A stretch of DNA of 64,000 nt from Acididesulfobacillus acetoxydans. GTDB lineage: Bacteria > Bacillota > Desulfitobacteriia > Desulfitobacteriales > Desulfitobacteriaceae. Below are positions 1 to 9,616 of the stretch, piece after piece; position 1 is the first letter of the stretch; each line of letters opens with the position of its first letter. Position numbers and translations under genes: made by a program. The stretch is taken from assembly GCF_902729405.1 (NCBI RefSeq), contig NZ_LR746496.1:1364001-1428000 (forward strand). Reading direction: 5' to 3'. The notes under the pieces are model-generated. The model was not told the DNA's origin and ran no database searches. It saw only the letters and a list, made by a program, of their open reading frames with translations.

Positions 1-140
1 GGCCAAGCGGTTGTCAAGTGAGCTTATGCTAAGCCTTCTTGGACAAAATCATAAAACTATGAAATCACGAGAATAAGGGAGTAAGGCTCTAAAATTAGGG
101 GGTTGCCCCGCTGCTCATTAAATTCAGGGAGATGTTCAGA

Positions 141-443
141 ATGCCAAAGACCTTCCCTCCATCGAACTATGGGATATCGGCCCAGCCAGCTTTAGAAAAA
201 TACTTCATTCAGACCGGGTTCTATGATCTACTGCCTTTGGCCCTGCAATTAGCGGAAGAGCAAGGTTTTAACCAAGATGAAATAATTGAGGCTATTTGCA
301 AAGTGAACGATAAGTTTGACCAGTACCCGCCGACTAAGAACAGAACAGCGTGGTTTAAGACAGTCTTTCAGGAAAAATTGAAAGAAGCCAGAGGAGACAT
401 TCTGGCTTTCCAAGCCGCAAGGAAATTTCGGCAGTGCAACTAA
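141..443 (+). CDS. Small hypothetical protein
   Basis: An open frame of about 100 residues that I do not recognise. It is mostly helical and charged, with no signal peptide or membrane segment. The C-terminal half has a Trp-Phe-Lys helix (around TAWFKTVFQEKL) of the kind seen in DNA-binding or replication-associated accessory proteins, but this is only an impression. The frame also has an ATG at 132. I prefer 141 because an AGGGAG ribosome site at 126-131 lies 9 bases upstream. A hairpin terminator follows directly, so it is probably the last gene of its unit. Confidence 0.5.
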   Translation: MPKTFPPSNYGISAQPALEKYFIQTGFYDLLPLALQLAEEQGFNQDEIIEAICKVNDKFDQYPPTKNRTAWFKTVFQEKLKEARGDILAFQAARKFRQCN

Positions 444-456
444 CAAGGCCAACAAA

Positions 457-489
457 AGCCGGTCAGCAGCAAGCTCCCGGCTCTTTTTT
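457..489 (+). terminator. Rho-independent terminator after the small hypothetical gene
   Basis: A 6-bp stem AGCCGG/CCGGCT (457-462 with 477-482) closes a 14-nt loop and is followed by a run of six T from 484. It lies 14 bases after the stop at 443. Confidence 0.6.
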
Positions 490-664
490 ACCGAACATGC
501 GCAATGTAAACGACGGACGGACGGACGGATCCAGGAATTTCGGTCAGTCCATCCGTCAAATTACGGACAATTTACGCCATCAATCCACGGACACTATGCG
601 GCGGCAGTAACACCTCGGGACGGTGGCGGATTCGCAACGGCAAAAGTTAGTCCAATGAGTGGAG

Positions 665-707
665 GGGGGTATTATCGTATGGGGGAGGCCGAAAGGATAA
701 TACCCCC
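665..707. repeat. Perfect 12-bp inverted repeat in the gap before the amidohydrolase
   Basis: GGGGGTATTATC at 665-676 is matched exactly by its reverse complement at 696-707, with a 19-nt spacer. There is no T-run, so it does not look like an ordinary terminator. The gap 490-740 otherwise shows only a short CGGACGGA tandem near 513-530 and no gene. Confidence 0.6.
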
Positions 708-741
708 AATAAGCAGAGGGTCCTCTCTTCGTAGTCTTGGA

Positions 742-859
742 CATCGTTGCAAAGCGATTAAGAAAGCATCGGCGGATGCCGGGGTGTACAGGATTAACTT
801 AGAGCGCTGAAGAGGGGACAAGAAACCCCCGTGTGTAAAGATCCCTCTTGGGCAGCGCT
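742..859 (+). promoter_or_regulatory. Structured 5' leader of the amidohydrolase (candidate cis-regulatory RNA)
   Basis: Helices follow one another just upstream of the gene. GCATC/GATGC pairs at 766-770 with 775-779. A long closing helix then forms from AGCGCTG (803-809) with CAGCGCT (853-859), extended by AAGAGGG (810-816) with CCCTCTT (843-849). A GGGG/CCCC hairpin may sit inside. The helix ends about 22 bases before the start codon, so it could reach the ribosome-site region. It matches no riboswitch class I can name. Confidence 0.4.
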
Positions 860-881
860 ATTTTAGAAAGGGTGGGGAAAC

Positions 882-2462
882 ATGGATCTTGAATTTATAG
901 GCAAGATCTACACCTTGACCGGGACTGAGCCGGTCGACTCGATGATCGTCAGGGACAAGAAGATTGTTTATGCAGGTCCAAGGGTTCATGGAATACCAAG
1001 GCAAACAGTTGATTTGGCCGGAGCCATTGTACTGCCTGGATTCGTGGATTGCCATACCCACCCGCTACTGCTTGGCCTTTTACAAAAGCAAATCCGCACC
1101 AATCCGCCTTTACTGAATACTCTTGACGAATTTCTAAAGGCAATAGAGGACAGGGCGAGAGAGATTGAGAAGGGACAGTGGCTTTTGGGCGGTGGATTTG
1201 ACGAGTCCCAATGGAGTCTACCAAGACTACCACAGCGGGACGAGTTGGACCGCGTTTCCGGCGAACACCCTCTATTGATGGTGCGGGCGTGTGGACACAT
1301 CGCAGTCGCAAATTCATTAGCACTTAAATTAGCGGGCATTACGGAAGACTCCGTCGATCCTCAGGGAGGAAAAATAGTTCGCCATGAGGGTTTCTTAACC
1401 GGAGAACTGCAGGAGTCCGCAATCCCGTTAGTGGGCCGGTGTGTCCCAGAGCCAGACCCTTCGGTTACGGCGAGTGCCATTTCAGATGCGAGTAAGTACC
1501 TTGCCTCTCGTGGTGTAACAACCGTATGTGATATGGAAAGTGGAAGTGGCTCGTCTGAAGAATGGGATTTATACAGTGAAGGCTTACGTGAAGGAAATTG
1601 GAAGCAAAGGGTTGGCCTTTTCATAGTCTTTGAGTGGTTTAAGGTTCGTGGCAAGTTACCGCTCCTTGAACCGGGAGTTACGCAGGACTTGAAACTGCTC
1701 GGTCTGAAGGTGTTTGCCGATGGGAGCATTTCGGGACATACGGCGGCTCTACATGAACCCTACCTCCATGATTGGGGTAGGGGAATAATGCGGGTGAGTG
1801 AAAGGGAAATCGAGGAAGCGGCAAGCATGGCTTTAAGTCATGGGCTAAAACTCGCGGTTCATGCCATGGGCGATGCCGCGATTGACCTGGTCGTTACTGC
1901 TCTATCAAAATTTGGGGTCCATGGCGGCGACAGCTTCACGATAGAACACGCCGCACTGCCGACGACTTACGCGCAGGGAATGATGGCTAAGCACGGGATT
2001 GGGGTCGTAACACAACCCATATTCACGTACGCCGAAATTGAGTCCTATTTGAATGGTCTTGGATACGATCGTACGTTTAACTCCTACCCTATACGATCTT
2101 TAAAAGAGCAGGGTATAAAAGTTGCACTCTCATCAGATGCTCCCTCAACAGCTCACAGTGACCCGGCTAATCCATGGTTAGGGATTGCCATGGCAACAGG
2201 TCGGCGCACAGCAAGGGGTATGGCACTGTCCGGGGGTGAATGTATATCCTTGGGCGAGGCACTAAAGAGTTATACTGCGATCGGTGCGGCGGTTCGAGGC
2301 TTCGAGAATTGTGGATGCCTTTTACCGGGGTGTGATGCCGACTTTTCCCTATGGGACAAGGACCCTTTCAAGGAAGGTCCGGCCAGCATGCCAGGCGAGG
2401 CACTTGCCACGTATAGAAATGGAGAAGTCATTCATTCTGCTAAGACTTGGACATCGTACTAA
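882..2462 (+). CDS. Amidohydrolase family protein (YtcJ-like)
   Basis: Metal-dependent hydrolase of the amidohydrolase superfamily, closest in layout to the YtcJ-like group (526 residues, a usual length). Visible metal-site motifs are the DCHTHP box near residue 57 after a short N-terminal beta-sandwich, HAMGD in the middle, TIEHA further on, and the late SSDAP aspartate. The C-terminal strand pair ends in a typical 'TYRNGEVIHS' motif. No signal peptide is seen, so it is probably cytoplasmic. The start has a GGTGGGG ribosome site. The substrate cannot be read from sequence; members act on amides, carbamates and formamides. It stands alone behind a structured leader. Confidence 0.85.
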   Translation: MDLEFIGKIYTLTGTEPVDSMIVRDKKIVYAGPRVHGIPRQTVDLAGAIVLPGFVDCHTHPLLLGLLQKQIRTNPPLLNTLDEFLKAIEDRAREIEKGQWLLGGGFDESQWSLPRLPQRDELDRVSGEHPLLMVRACGHIAVANSLALKLAGITEDSVDPQGGKIVRHEGFLTGELQESAIPLVGRCVPEPDPSVTASAISDASKYLASRGVTTVCDMESGSGSSEEWDLYSEGLREGNWKQRVGLFIVFEWFKVRGKLPLLEPGVTQDLKLLGLKVFADGSISGHTAALHEPYLHDWGRGIMRVSEREIEEAASMALSHGLKLAVHAMGDAAIDLVVTALSKFGVHGGDSFTIEHAALPTTYAQGMMAKHGIGVVTQPIFTYAEIESYLNGLGYDRTFNSYPIRSLKEQGIKVALSSDAPSTAHSDPANPWLGIAMATGRRTARGMALSGGECISLGEALKSYTAIGAAVRGFENCGCLLPGCDADFSLWDKDPFKEGPASMPGEALATYRNGEVIHSAKTWTSY

Positions 2463-2469
2463 AGGGTTC

Positions 2470-2670
2470 ATGCGTTCGCGAATGCTGATAACCGAAATAG
2501 CATTTGCCGGTACATTCCTATTTGATCTTTCCAAGGAAAACATAGTACTGGAAGAGTTTGTATTAGAAGTTCCAACGGCACTGGGAGTGTCTGCCGTGGC
2601 ATTGGTCAAAGTTACGAATGGCAGAGCAACCACTACTGTAATTACTAATATTGCCCACTTAAAAGCCTAA
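2470..2670 (+). CDS. Possible small ORF of unknown function
   Basis: A 66-residue frame starting 8 bases after the amidohydrolase stop, with a weak AAAGGG upstream. It has no motif that I recognise. The sequence is mostly beta and hydrophobic (VPTALGVSAVALVKV). It may be the remnant of a larger protein or not a gene. The following 210 bases to the next gene hold nothing else recognisable. Confidence 0.25.
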   Translation: MRSRMLITEIAFAGTFLFDLSKENIVLEEFVLEVPTALGVSAVALVKVTNGRATTTVITNIAHLKA

Positions 2671-2882
2671 CCGGAATTTAAGCGCAAGAACCGGGATTCT
2701 CAAGTGCCGGAAATACTTGTCGTAAGATGCTTCTAGCCGTATAATTAGTTTGCGTGCTAAAGAGATAAGGCCCCGAAGTTTTCGGAGACTCTCGGCCGTA
2801 AAAGTTGCGGAACCTCTTGGGCTTAGCTTGGGTTTTGCCAAGGGGAGAGTCAGTTTATTGATTTAGGAAATGGGGGAAACAC

Positions 2883-4391
2883 GTGAGCTTTGAAGAACGG
2901 TTTGGCATCAAGGCCTTGACGATGGTCAGCGTTGTCTTGGGGGTTTTCATGGTAATTCTCGATACAAGTGTTGTCAATGTGGCGATCCCGAAGATGATGT
3001 CGGTGTTTGCTACGGATCAAACGACGATTGAGTGGGTGATCACAGGTTATACCCTTACTGTAGGAATGCTGACCCCGGCCAGCGGTTACTTGGCGGATCG
3101 CTTTGGAATGAAACGTATCTATATACTTGCCTTGTCCATCTTCGTCCTCGGTTCGGCCTTATCAGGCGCGGCTTGGAGTTCTTCATCGATTATCACATTC
3201 CGCATCGTTCAAGCTGTCGGCGGGGCGCTCCTTTTGCCAGTCAGTATGACTATCCTGTTCAGTCTCTCGAAACCGGAAAAGCGGGGCCTCATGATGGGAA
3301 TCTGGGGGATTGCCAGTATGTTTGCTCCGGCCTTTGGCCCGACGTTAAGCGGTTACATTGTTCAGAACTTGAATTTCCGACTCATTTTTTACATAAATGT
3401 GCCTGTTGGCATATTTAATATCCTGATAGCCCGAACTGCGATTCCTAAGTTCGAAGCCAGAGACGCCGGGAAGTTTGATTGGCCGGGTATGGTCACTTCG
3501 CTCATCGGTTTTTTCTGCCTCCTCTATGGATTTTCTGACGTACCGACGAGCGGCTGGCACTCTGCCGAGATTATTTCCCTTTTCCTGGCGGCCGGAATCT
3601 TCCTTTCTCTCTTTGTGGTGCTGGAGCTGACCACAGACAACCCCATGGTAGAACTTCGGCTCTTAAAGATTCGTCCTTTTTTGGTGGCGAACATTGCTGC
3701 CGGTATCCTGAGAATCGCGATGATGGGAACACTGTTTCTCTTACCGGTGTTTCTGCAAAACGGGCTTGGCCTGACGCCGCTCCAGACTGGGCTTTTGACA
3801 ATGCCGGGCGCTCTTCTTACGGCGGTCCTGCTGCCGATCAGCGGTGCCATGTTTGACAAGGTGGGAGCCAGGCCTTTAGCCATTTTGGGGTTGAGTATTA
3901 TGACGGTTGCTTCCTTTTTCTTGGTCAACCTAAACTACAATTGGAGCTTTATGTCGATTATGATGATCTATATGTTCCGCCAGTCGGGGATGGGGTTGAG
4001 CAATATGCCTTTGAGTACGGCCGGAATGAATGCCGTGCCCCGCCGCTATTATAACAAGGCTTCCGCCTTGCAGAATACCCTGCGCAATGTTGCCGGTTCC
4101 TTCGGCACGGCCATCTTGAGTACGGTCATGCAGAATCATGAGAATTATAGCTTGATCAGCTACCTGCAGAATACCAGTGCGCAGTCCCTCCAGGGTGTGA
4201 ATACCTATGGTATGCAACCTTCGGTCTTCGCTGCCAAGGCTCCTTCAGTGCTCTTGCGTTTCATGCTGGTATTGAAAGGGATTGCCTTCCAGAATGGGAT
4301 CAGGGAAGCTTTGACGGTAGCAACGATGTTCACGGCCGTCGCTCTGCTCTCGGCCTTCTTTGTCGGGAAGAAGCAGGTTCCGGTTGCTTAG
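2883..4391 (+). CDS. MFS drug exporter, DHA2 (EmrB/QacA) family
   Basis: A 502-residue major facilitator of the 14-helix DHA2 type, a proton-driven multidrug or metabolite exporter in the inner membrane. Family marks are the first-helix stretch ILDTSVVNVAIP, the helix 2-3 motif A region GYLADRFGMKRIY, and the motif C-like stretch 'GIASMFAPAFGPTLSGYI'. The start is GTG with a GGGG ribosome site. No EmrA partner or TetR-type regulator lies beside it, so it appears to be a single gene. The substrate is unknown. Confidence 0.9.
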   Translation: MSFEERFGIKALTMVSVVLGVFMVILDTSVVNVAIPKMMSVFATDQTTIEWVITGYTLTVGMLTPASGYLADRFGMKRIYILALSIFVLGSALSGAAWSSSSIITFRIVQAVGGALLLPVSMTILFSLSKPEKRGLMMGIWGIASMFAPAFGPTLSGYIVQNLNFRLIFYINVPVGIFNILIARTAIPKFEARDAGKFDWPGMVTSLIGFFCLLYGFSDVPTSGWHSAEIISLFLAAGIFLSLFVVLELTTDNPMVELRLLKIRPFLVANIAAGILRIAMMGTLFLLPVFLQNGLGLTPLQTGLLTMPGALLTAVLLPISGAMFDKVGARPLAILGLSIMTVASFFLVNLNYNWSFMSIMMIYMFRQSGMGLSNMPLSTAGMNAVPRRYYNKASALQNTLRNVAGSFGTAILSTVMQNHENYSLISYLQNTSAQSLQGVNTYGMQPSVFAAKAPSVLLRFMLVLKGIAFQNGIREALTVATMFTAVALLSAFFVGKKQVPVA

Positions 4392-4591
4392 ATCTAGCGC
4401 GGTTCCCAGTTCCGGAATGGCGGTTCCTAAATCTCACGGAAACAGCATGACCAGCTGAAACGGAGCTATGCCGTGAAATTCTTGCGGCGCTTGGTGGGAT
4501 GAGGGAAGTACTTGGCACGGTCCAAAGGACGTGATATGATGATACCACATGTTGGAAGCAGTAAAATAAGCTAAAGCAAAGCTGCCTCGCG

Positions 4592-4843
4592 GTGAGGGTC
4601 GTATTAAGGATGCTCGGTAGCTTTTCCTTGGGAACAAGTCACGCGGTTGTCAGAGAGGCTTCTTTGCGAAATCTGAGGAAAATAGTCCTTCTCGGCACGG
4701 TTTTGGGGTGTTCACGTTGCCGCAAGCCGTTGATTGAGCAGGAGTTGCTACGTTTAGCTAAAGGGATCCGTAGCCACGTGGAGATCGACGGATCCAGCGG
4801 GGGTTGGATGAAGCTCATGCGGCACGCAGGCACAATCCCGTGA
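4592..4843 (+). CDS. Hypothetical ORF, possibly the first part of a decayed gene
   Basis: An 83-residue frame without recognised motif. It contains a CSRCRKP segment and a basic helix. There is no good ribosome site. It is in the same reading frame as the next ORF fragment (from 4898) and only about 55 bases away, so both may derive from one older gene. Low confidence that it is expressed. The 200 bases before it (4392-4591) show nothing. Confidence 0.25.
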   Translation: MRVVLRMLGSFSLGTSHAVVREASLRNLRKIVLLGTVLGCSRCRKPLIEQELLRLAKGIRSHVEIDGSSGGWMKLMRHAGTIP

Positions 4844-4897
4844 AATGAACACGTTCCCAGGTAGATTATGGCAACCTGTATTTAGCTATCCGATTAT

Positions 4898-5630
4898 TTG
4901 CGACCAAGAACCCGTTCTCTTTGGCTGGCTACTGCGACTCCCATGCGGATCCATCCGGTGAAAGTTTGCGATTTGCTGGCTTTATCTAACCGCGTGGGTT
5001 CCTTTCGGTTCGATCCGAAGCTGACGCTGAAATACTATGGGGTATTGGGTAGATTAGTGCAGGGGCGAGAACTTGAGGAACTGGAATGGGATTTTCTGCG
5101 CCTGCGTTTTGCTTCCAGTCTCTTTGCTTTGCGTAAGATTTTGCAGCGCCGTCTGGTCCGGGTGGAGGCAACGTTAGGTCATCAGCAGATCGAACAGGCT
5201 AAAGAGGTCGGAGATGGCTATGCTCAGGCAGAATGGTTGGAAGCTCAATGCTTTCGCCCTGCCGGACTGCGTGAAACGGCTGGTGGTTCCTGTTCCGGGT
5301 TTAGACGGAGTGGAGATGGTGGGTTATGTCGTAGCTTGCCGGAGTGAGAGCGGTTCGCCTGAAATTAGATTGGTCTGCGCCTGGGAAGAACTTGAGGGCC
5401 TGGAGCCCGCTGAGACGGTTGAGCTGACAGATACTCTGGTTGAGCCCCTGCGGCGTAGACTGGAGGAGCGGGCTCAGCTGGAGTTTGCCTCAGTACGCAC
5501 TGTCCCTTCTATTGAGCGTGATAATGTGCGTGCTGCCTATGGCCAAGAACTCCTCAATTTCCTTGTGATGGATGATCTTATGGGCGTCAGAGCCCGTTCT
5601 GCCGGAGAGAATGCCTCCTTCCTGGTCTAG
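4898..5630 (+). pseudogene. Frameshifted hypothetical gene
   Basis: Two overlapping frames together look like one protein. Frame one (from 4898) runs through a charged helical segment (LEELEWDFLRLRF, then QQIEQAKEVGD) until about 5260, after which its composition becomes unnatural. Frame two (recognisable from about 5250 to 5630) then carries a normal-looking sequence (VKRLVVPVPGLDG, then LEGLEPAETVELTD). A single-base frameshift near 5230-5270 explains this. No family is recognised. A sequencing error is the alternative to decay. Confidence 0.4.
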
Positions 5631-5855
5631 GGAGTAAGGCGAAAGGTGCTCGACCTTGGGCCATTCGCCCTGATAGACGCAGCATTTTGCTAACGGTCAT
5701 CGAGCAAGGGCTTTAAACGTGGAGCGTTATCTGATAAGATTGAAATTACAAACTTAGGTGTTGCGTCAATCGTATGACGTGGGGTATACAAGGCCCTGGT
5801 CAGAGACATAGCCGCGGGCCGGTCATTGCGACGAAGGTGTTTAAGGGGGGACTGT

Positions 5856-7712
5856 GTGTTGAGCCGACAACATTTCTCTTCCTCAATGGCCTCAATGTCA
5901 TATTTCAAGGCCAATCAGTACTTTGTTCAACAAACAGCGGAGGCGATAGCTGCTGTGGTGGAATTTGAAGTGGCCATCATCGACAATAACCTTGAGGTTA
6001 TCGCCGGTACTGGGTGTTATAAGGACCAAATAGGGACAGTTTATGGTGAAGGATCCATCACCAGCCGGCTGCTGCGGATGGGTGGCTATTGCATTCTCGA
6101 AAATGCGCCGCTCGTAAGTGCGATATGCCGGAATTGCTCGTTTAGGCAAAAGTGTACCCTGACGGGAGGTTTAACCTTTTCCATTCCACTGGAGGAAAAG
6201 GTAATTGGAACCATTTCCCTTTATGCTTTCACGGAATCCCAAAGGCAAAATCTATTGCTCAACCAGGACAAACTATTGAGTTTTTTAAATAAAATTGCTC
6301 TCTTGATGAGCAGCAAGATCCACGAGTCGGAGATGAATGGCCTGCTCACTTTGATGACCAATCAACTGGGTGCCGTCATGGATTCCATTGTGGAAGGTAT
6401 CATCGCCGTAGACAAAGAAGGGATTGTGAACCAAATCAATAAAGCGGCGGAAAAGCTGCTTTTCGTCCGGGCCTCACAAATTCTCGGGGTGCCTTTAAAT
6501 GAACTTTTCCCAGGCTTAGCTATTCCTAAGGTACTTGAATTGGGTCAGCCTTATGTGGAACAGGAGATTTTGTATAAGAGCAGGGAACAGAATTTGCAGT
6601 TTATCGGCACGATGACGCCGATAAAGCTGGAAGGGAAGATTGCCGGAATGGTTATCTCCCTTCGCAGTGTCCGCGACGTGCGCAAGTTGGCAGGGCGGTT
6701 GATCCGCGAGGAACGCAAGTATACTTTGGACGGTATTCTTGGGACGAGTGAGTCTATTACGGAATTGAAACATAAAATGCAACTGGTCGCGGCTACCGAT
6801 TCGACGGTACTGATCACCGGAGAGAGCGGGACCGGCAAGGAGTTATTTGCGCGGGCGATCCATGGGGAAAGTTATCGCAAGAACGGACCGTTCATTGCTA
6901 TTAATTGCGGAGCTATTCCCGATGCGCTGTTAGAGAGCGAATTGTTCGGCTACGAAGAGGGGGCGTTTACCGGGGCGGTTCGTGGCGGTAAGCCCGGGAA
7001 ATTTGAACTGGCCGACAGAGGAACGCTTTTTCTCGATGAAATCGGCGATATGCCCTTGCCCCTGCAGGTTAAGCTGTTACGGGTTCTGCAGGAACTCAAG
7101 ATCGAAAGGATTGGAGGGGTAAAGCCGACTTGGGTTGATGTCAGAATTATTGCCGCAACCAACCGAAACTTAGAAGAAATGATTACCAGAGGCGAGTTTA
7201 GGAGTGATCTCTTTTACAGGTTAAGTGTTATCCCTTTTAACATTCCGCCCCTGCGTGAAAGAAAGGAAGACCTTACTTTGCTTCTATATCATTTTCTGGA
7301 TAAATACAATCTGATTTTGAATAAGCATGTTACAGGGTTGAGTCCAAGTGTTCAAGAAAAGATGTTGGCCTACCCTTGGCCCGGTAACGTTCGGGAACTG
7401 GAAAATGCCGTAGAATACGCGATTAACGTTGCTGCAGGAAACTACATTGAGGAATCCTGTATCCCTTTTCGTGTCAGGGAGTATTTCACTAAAAATACCG
7501 GTTCTTTTGCCGATGACGATATTTCTACCATTAACGAACTGGAGAAGAAAGCCATCATGGCGGCTTTAAGAAAGTTCGGAACGACAGGGCCCGCCAAAGA
7601 AAAGGCGGCTCAATCCCTGGGCATGAGTCGGTCCACATTCTATCGGAAGATTAAAGAATTGGGCTTAATGGAGGAATTTGAGAGTGTGATGACGCAGGAT
7701 AGCTGGCGGTAA
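5856..7712 (+). CDS. Sigma-54-dependent activator with Cys-rich sensor and PAS domain
   Basis: Enhancer-binding protein that would remodel sigma-54 RNA polymerase. Order: an N-terminal GAF-like sensor (about 1-165) with a cysteine group at roughly 79, 91, 94 and 100 (the ICRNC part and its flanks); a PAS-like domain (about 170-285); an AAA+ domain with Walker A GESGTGKE near 322, the sigma-54 contact loop GAFTGA near 369 and Walker B FLDEIGD; and a C-terminal Fis-type helix-turn-helix ([14 protein letters not shown]). The ribosome site AAGGGGGG at 5843-5850 supports GTG 5856 or TTG 5859. It lies just before a second activator and upstream of three sigma-54 promoters, so it probably controls methyltransferase or transporter operons here. 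Confidence 0.88.
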   Translation: MLSRQHFSSSMASMSYFKANQYFVQQTAEAIAAVVEFEVAIIDNNLEVIAGTGCYKDQIGTVYGEGSITSRLLRMGGYCILENAPLVSAICRNCSFRQKCTLTGGLTFSIPLEEKVIGTISLYAFTESQRQNLLLNQDKLLSFLNKIALLMSSKIHESEMNGLLTLMTNQLGAVMDSIVEGIIAVDKEGIVNQINKAAEKLLFVRASQILGVPLNELFPGLAIPKVLELGQPYVEQEILYKSREQNLQFIGTMTPIKLEGKIAGMVISLRSVRDVRKLAGRLIREERKYTLDGILGTSESITELKHKMQLVAATDSTVLITGESGTGKELFARAIHGESYRKNGPFIAINCGAIPDALLESELFGYEEGAFTGAVRGGKPGKFELADRGTLFLDEIGDMPLPLQVKLLRVLQELKIERIGGVKPTWVDVRIIAATNRNLEEMITRGEFRSDLFYRLSVIPFNIPPLRERKEDLTLLLYHFLDKYNLILNKHVTGLSPSVQEKMLAYPWPGNVRELENAVEYAINVAAGNYIEESCIPFRVREYFTKNTGSFADDDISTINELEKKAIMAALRKFGTTGPAKEKAAQSLGMSRSTFYRKIKELGLMEEFESVMTQDSWR

Positions 7713-7777
7713 ACGGATGAATGCCGTGACTGCCGCGAATAGGACCCTAACATGATCGATTTGGAGGTGGTTCAAAA

Positions 7778-9220
7778 ATGGATCACTCAGTTTCCCAGAA
7801 GAGTTTCCCTACTCAAAAATTGCAGTTGGCTCAAGATCTCCTTTATAAAATACTGGAAAATTCCTATGATGAAATTTTTGTAATTGATGGCGCGGGTAGA
7901 ATTGTTTATGTCAATAATGCGTGTGTGGAAAATTACGGCTTACAGCCGTCCGAAATCATCGGCAGATCAATATGGTGGTTTTATGAACGTGGTTATTGTC
8001 TACCTACCACCCCGGTAGCTTTGCGGAAGAAAGAGAGAGTGACACTAGAAACAATCACCAGTATAGGCAAAAGATTGGTCGTTACGTCTACGCCAGTTTT
8101 GGACAGTCACGGGAATATCGAATTGGTGGTTGCTAATTCCAGGGATATAACGCAAATAGATCAAATAAAACAGGATTATGAGCAAACAAAGCTACTATTG
8201 CAGAAATATAGGAAAGAGGTGACCGAACTTAGAAAAAAGGAATTGTTGGCGACAGATTTTGTGGCTCATAGCAAACAGATGAGAAACATAGTGGAACTAG
8301 CGCAAAGAGTGGCTCCCACTGACTCAACGATCCTAATTACAGGAGAATCGGGAACGGGTAAAGGAGTCATGGCCAAATATATTCACAAAATGAGTAAACG
8401 TAAAGGCAACGCCTTCATCCATATTAATTGCGCAGCGATTCCTGATCAGCTTTTTGAGTCTGAATTATTTGGTTATGCACCGGGGGCTTTTACGGGAGCG
8501 GACAAGCATGGCAAAGTAGGGTTATTGGAACTTGCGCAGAACGGAACCGTTTTTCTGGACGAAATTGGCGAAATCCCTCTAAGACTTCAGGCGAAACTCT
8601 TAGAAGTTATGCAAGAACTCAGATTTATTGACGTGGGAGGAAGGAATAAGAAAGAAGTTAACGTCAGAATAATCGCAGCCACCAACCGCGATCTCAGAGG
8701 ACTTGTCAAGCAAGGTTTTTTTAGAGGAGACTTATATTATCGCTTGAACGTTATCGAAGTTGAAATGCCACCATTAAGAGAGCGGGTTGAAGATATCCTT
8801 CCTTTGGTTGTTTTTTACCTCAAAAAAATCAATCATATTTATGAGACGAAACATAGTTTTTCACAGGCAAGTTTAGAATTACTTTTGAGATATCATTGGC
8901 CGGGTAACGTCCGTGAACTTGAACATGTTATCGAACGACTAGCCATAACTGTGCCTGAGACAACAATTGAAGTCGAGCATTTGGCCTATTTATTTCGCCA
9001 AGTTGAGAATGAGGATTGCAGTGTTTCCTTGCCTGCCCTAATTCCGTTAGATGCGGCAGTCGAACGGGTCGAAAAATACTTAGTGATTAAAGCCTTTAGG
9101 CAATTGGGGAGTTCCTACAAAGTGGCTGAGGCATTAAAGATTAGTCAAACAAAAGCCAGTCGACTCATCAGAAAGTATTGTTCTGTTCAGGAGTTTGAAG
9201 CGTTAAGGGATCGAGGATGA
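7778..9220 (+). CDS. Sigma-54-dependent activator with PAS domain
   Basis: A second enhancer-binding protein of 480 residues. An N-terminal PAS domain (about 20-125, 'IFVIDGAGRIVYVNNA') is followed by a short coiled-coil linker, an AAA+ domain (Walker A GESGTGKG near 190, GAFTGA near 235, Walker B FLDEIGE, sensor WPGNVRELE) and a C-terminal helix-turn-helix around 'VAEALKISQTKASRLIRKY'. The ribosome site GGAGGTGG precedes ATG. It ends at a strong terminator and the first methyltransferase operon begins about 400 bases later, which makes that operon its likely target. The PAS ligand is not predictable; related regulators sense small metabolites. Confidence 0.88.
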   Translation: MDHSVSQKSFPTQKLQLAQDLLYKILENSYDEIFVIDGAGRIVYVNNACVENYGLQPSEIIGRSIWWFYERGYCLPTTPVALRKKERVTLETITSIGKRLVVTSTPVLDSHGNIELVVANSRDITQIDQIKQDYEQTKLLLQKYRKEVTELRKKELLATDFVAHSKQMRNIVELAQRVAPTDSTILITGESGTGKGVMAKYIHKMSKRKGNAFIHINCAAIPDQLFESELFGYAPGAFTGADKHGKVGLLELAQNGTVFLDEIGEIPLRLQAKLLEVMQELRFIDVGGRNKKEVNVRIIAATNRDLRGLVKQGFFRGDLYYRLNVIEVEMPPLRERVEDILPLVVFYLKKINHIYETKHSFSQASLELLLRYHWPGNVRELEHVIERLAITVPETTIEVEHLAYLFRQVENEDCSVSLPALIPLDAAVERVEKYLVIKAFRQLGSSYKVAEALKISQTKASRLIRKYCSVQEFEALRDRG

Positions 9221-9256
9221 AAGTGCTAAAAAATCATTAAGCTAGTTTGAGGGGCA

Positions 9257-9285
9257 AGCGTGCTTGAAACAAGCACGCTGTTTTC
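9257..9285 (+). terminator. Rho-independent terminator after the activator genes
   Basis: A perfect 10-bp stem (AGCGTGCTTG at 9257-9266 with CAAGCACGCT at 9270-9279), AAA loop, then a short T-run. It separates the activator genes from the corrinoid/methyltransferase operon. Confidence 0.8.
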
Positions 9286-9416
9286 TTAGGCTACCCAGAA
9301 TACTATAATGTTAGAATTTTAGTAGCGCACGAGCGCAACTTTCTTCTGGGTGCTTAAGGCTCGGCGCAGTTGAGTTCTAATGGGCATAAGGACGTGGCTC
9401 ATGCCGAGTTGAATAC

Positions 9417-9444
9417 GACTCATAATGAGTCAAATGCGACTCAT
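9417..9444. promoter_or_regulatory. Palindromic upstream activator site (GACTCAT type)
   Basis: GACTCAT-A-ATGAGTC at 9417-9431 is a perfect 7-1-7 palindrome, and a further GACTCAT half-site starts at 9438, 21 bp (two helical turns) after the first. It lies about 100 bp upstream of the sigma-54 promoter at 9528, the usual place for an enhancer-binding protein. The neighbouring activator is the likely binder (inference). Confidence 0.6.
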
Positions 9445-9527
9445 TGGGGGGTCAGAATACGATCAAATCAGGGGGAACATGAACGGTCTATAGCGAAATT
9501 AAAGCTTTCACCTAATGAAAAGCGTAT

Positions 9528-9543
9528 TGGCACAATAGTTGCA
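9528..9543 (+). promoter_or_regulatory. Sigma-54 promoter of the first corrinoid/MttB operon
   Basis: TGGCAC-N5-TTGCA, an exact match to the -24/-12 consensus with GG and GC 10 bp apart. It stands 74 bp before the corrinoid protein start. Confidence 0.85.
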
Positions 9544-9616
9544 ATATGGTTACCAAATGATTGCTTAAACTTGGTAAACCTATGAACCGATATCCATCTT
9601 ACGAGGAGGAAGGGAA

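Noticed and set aside
9370-9585. A 71-residue ORF between the activator genes and corrinoid copy 1
   Set aside because: It runs through the palindromic activator site and the sigma-54 promoter, has no ribosome site and an unnatural composition.
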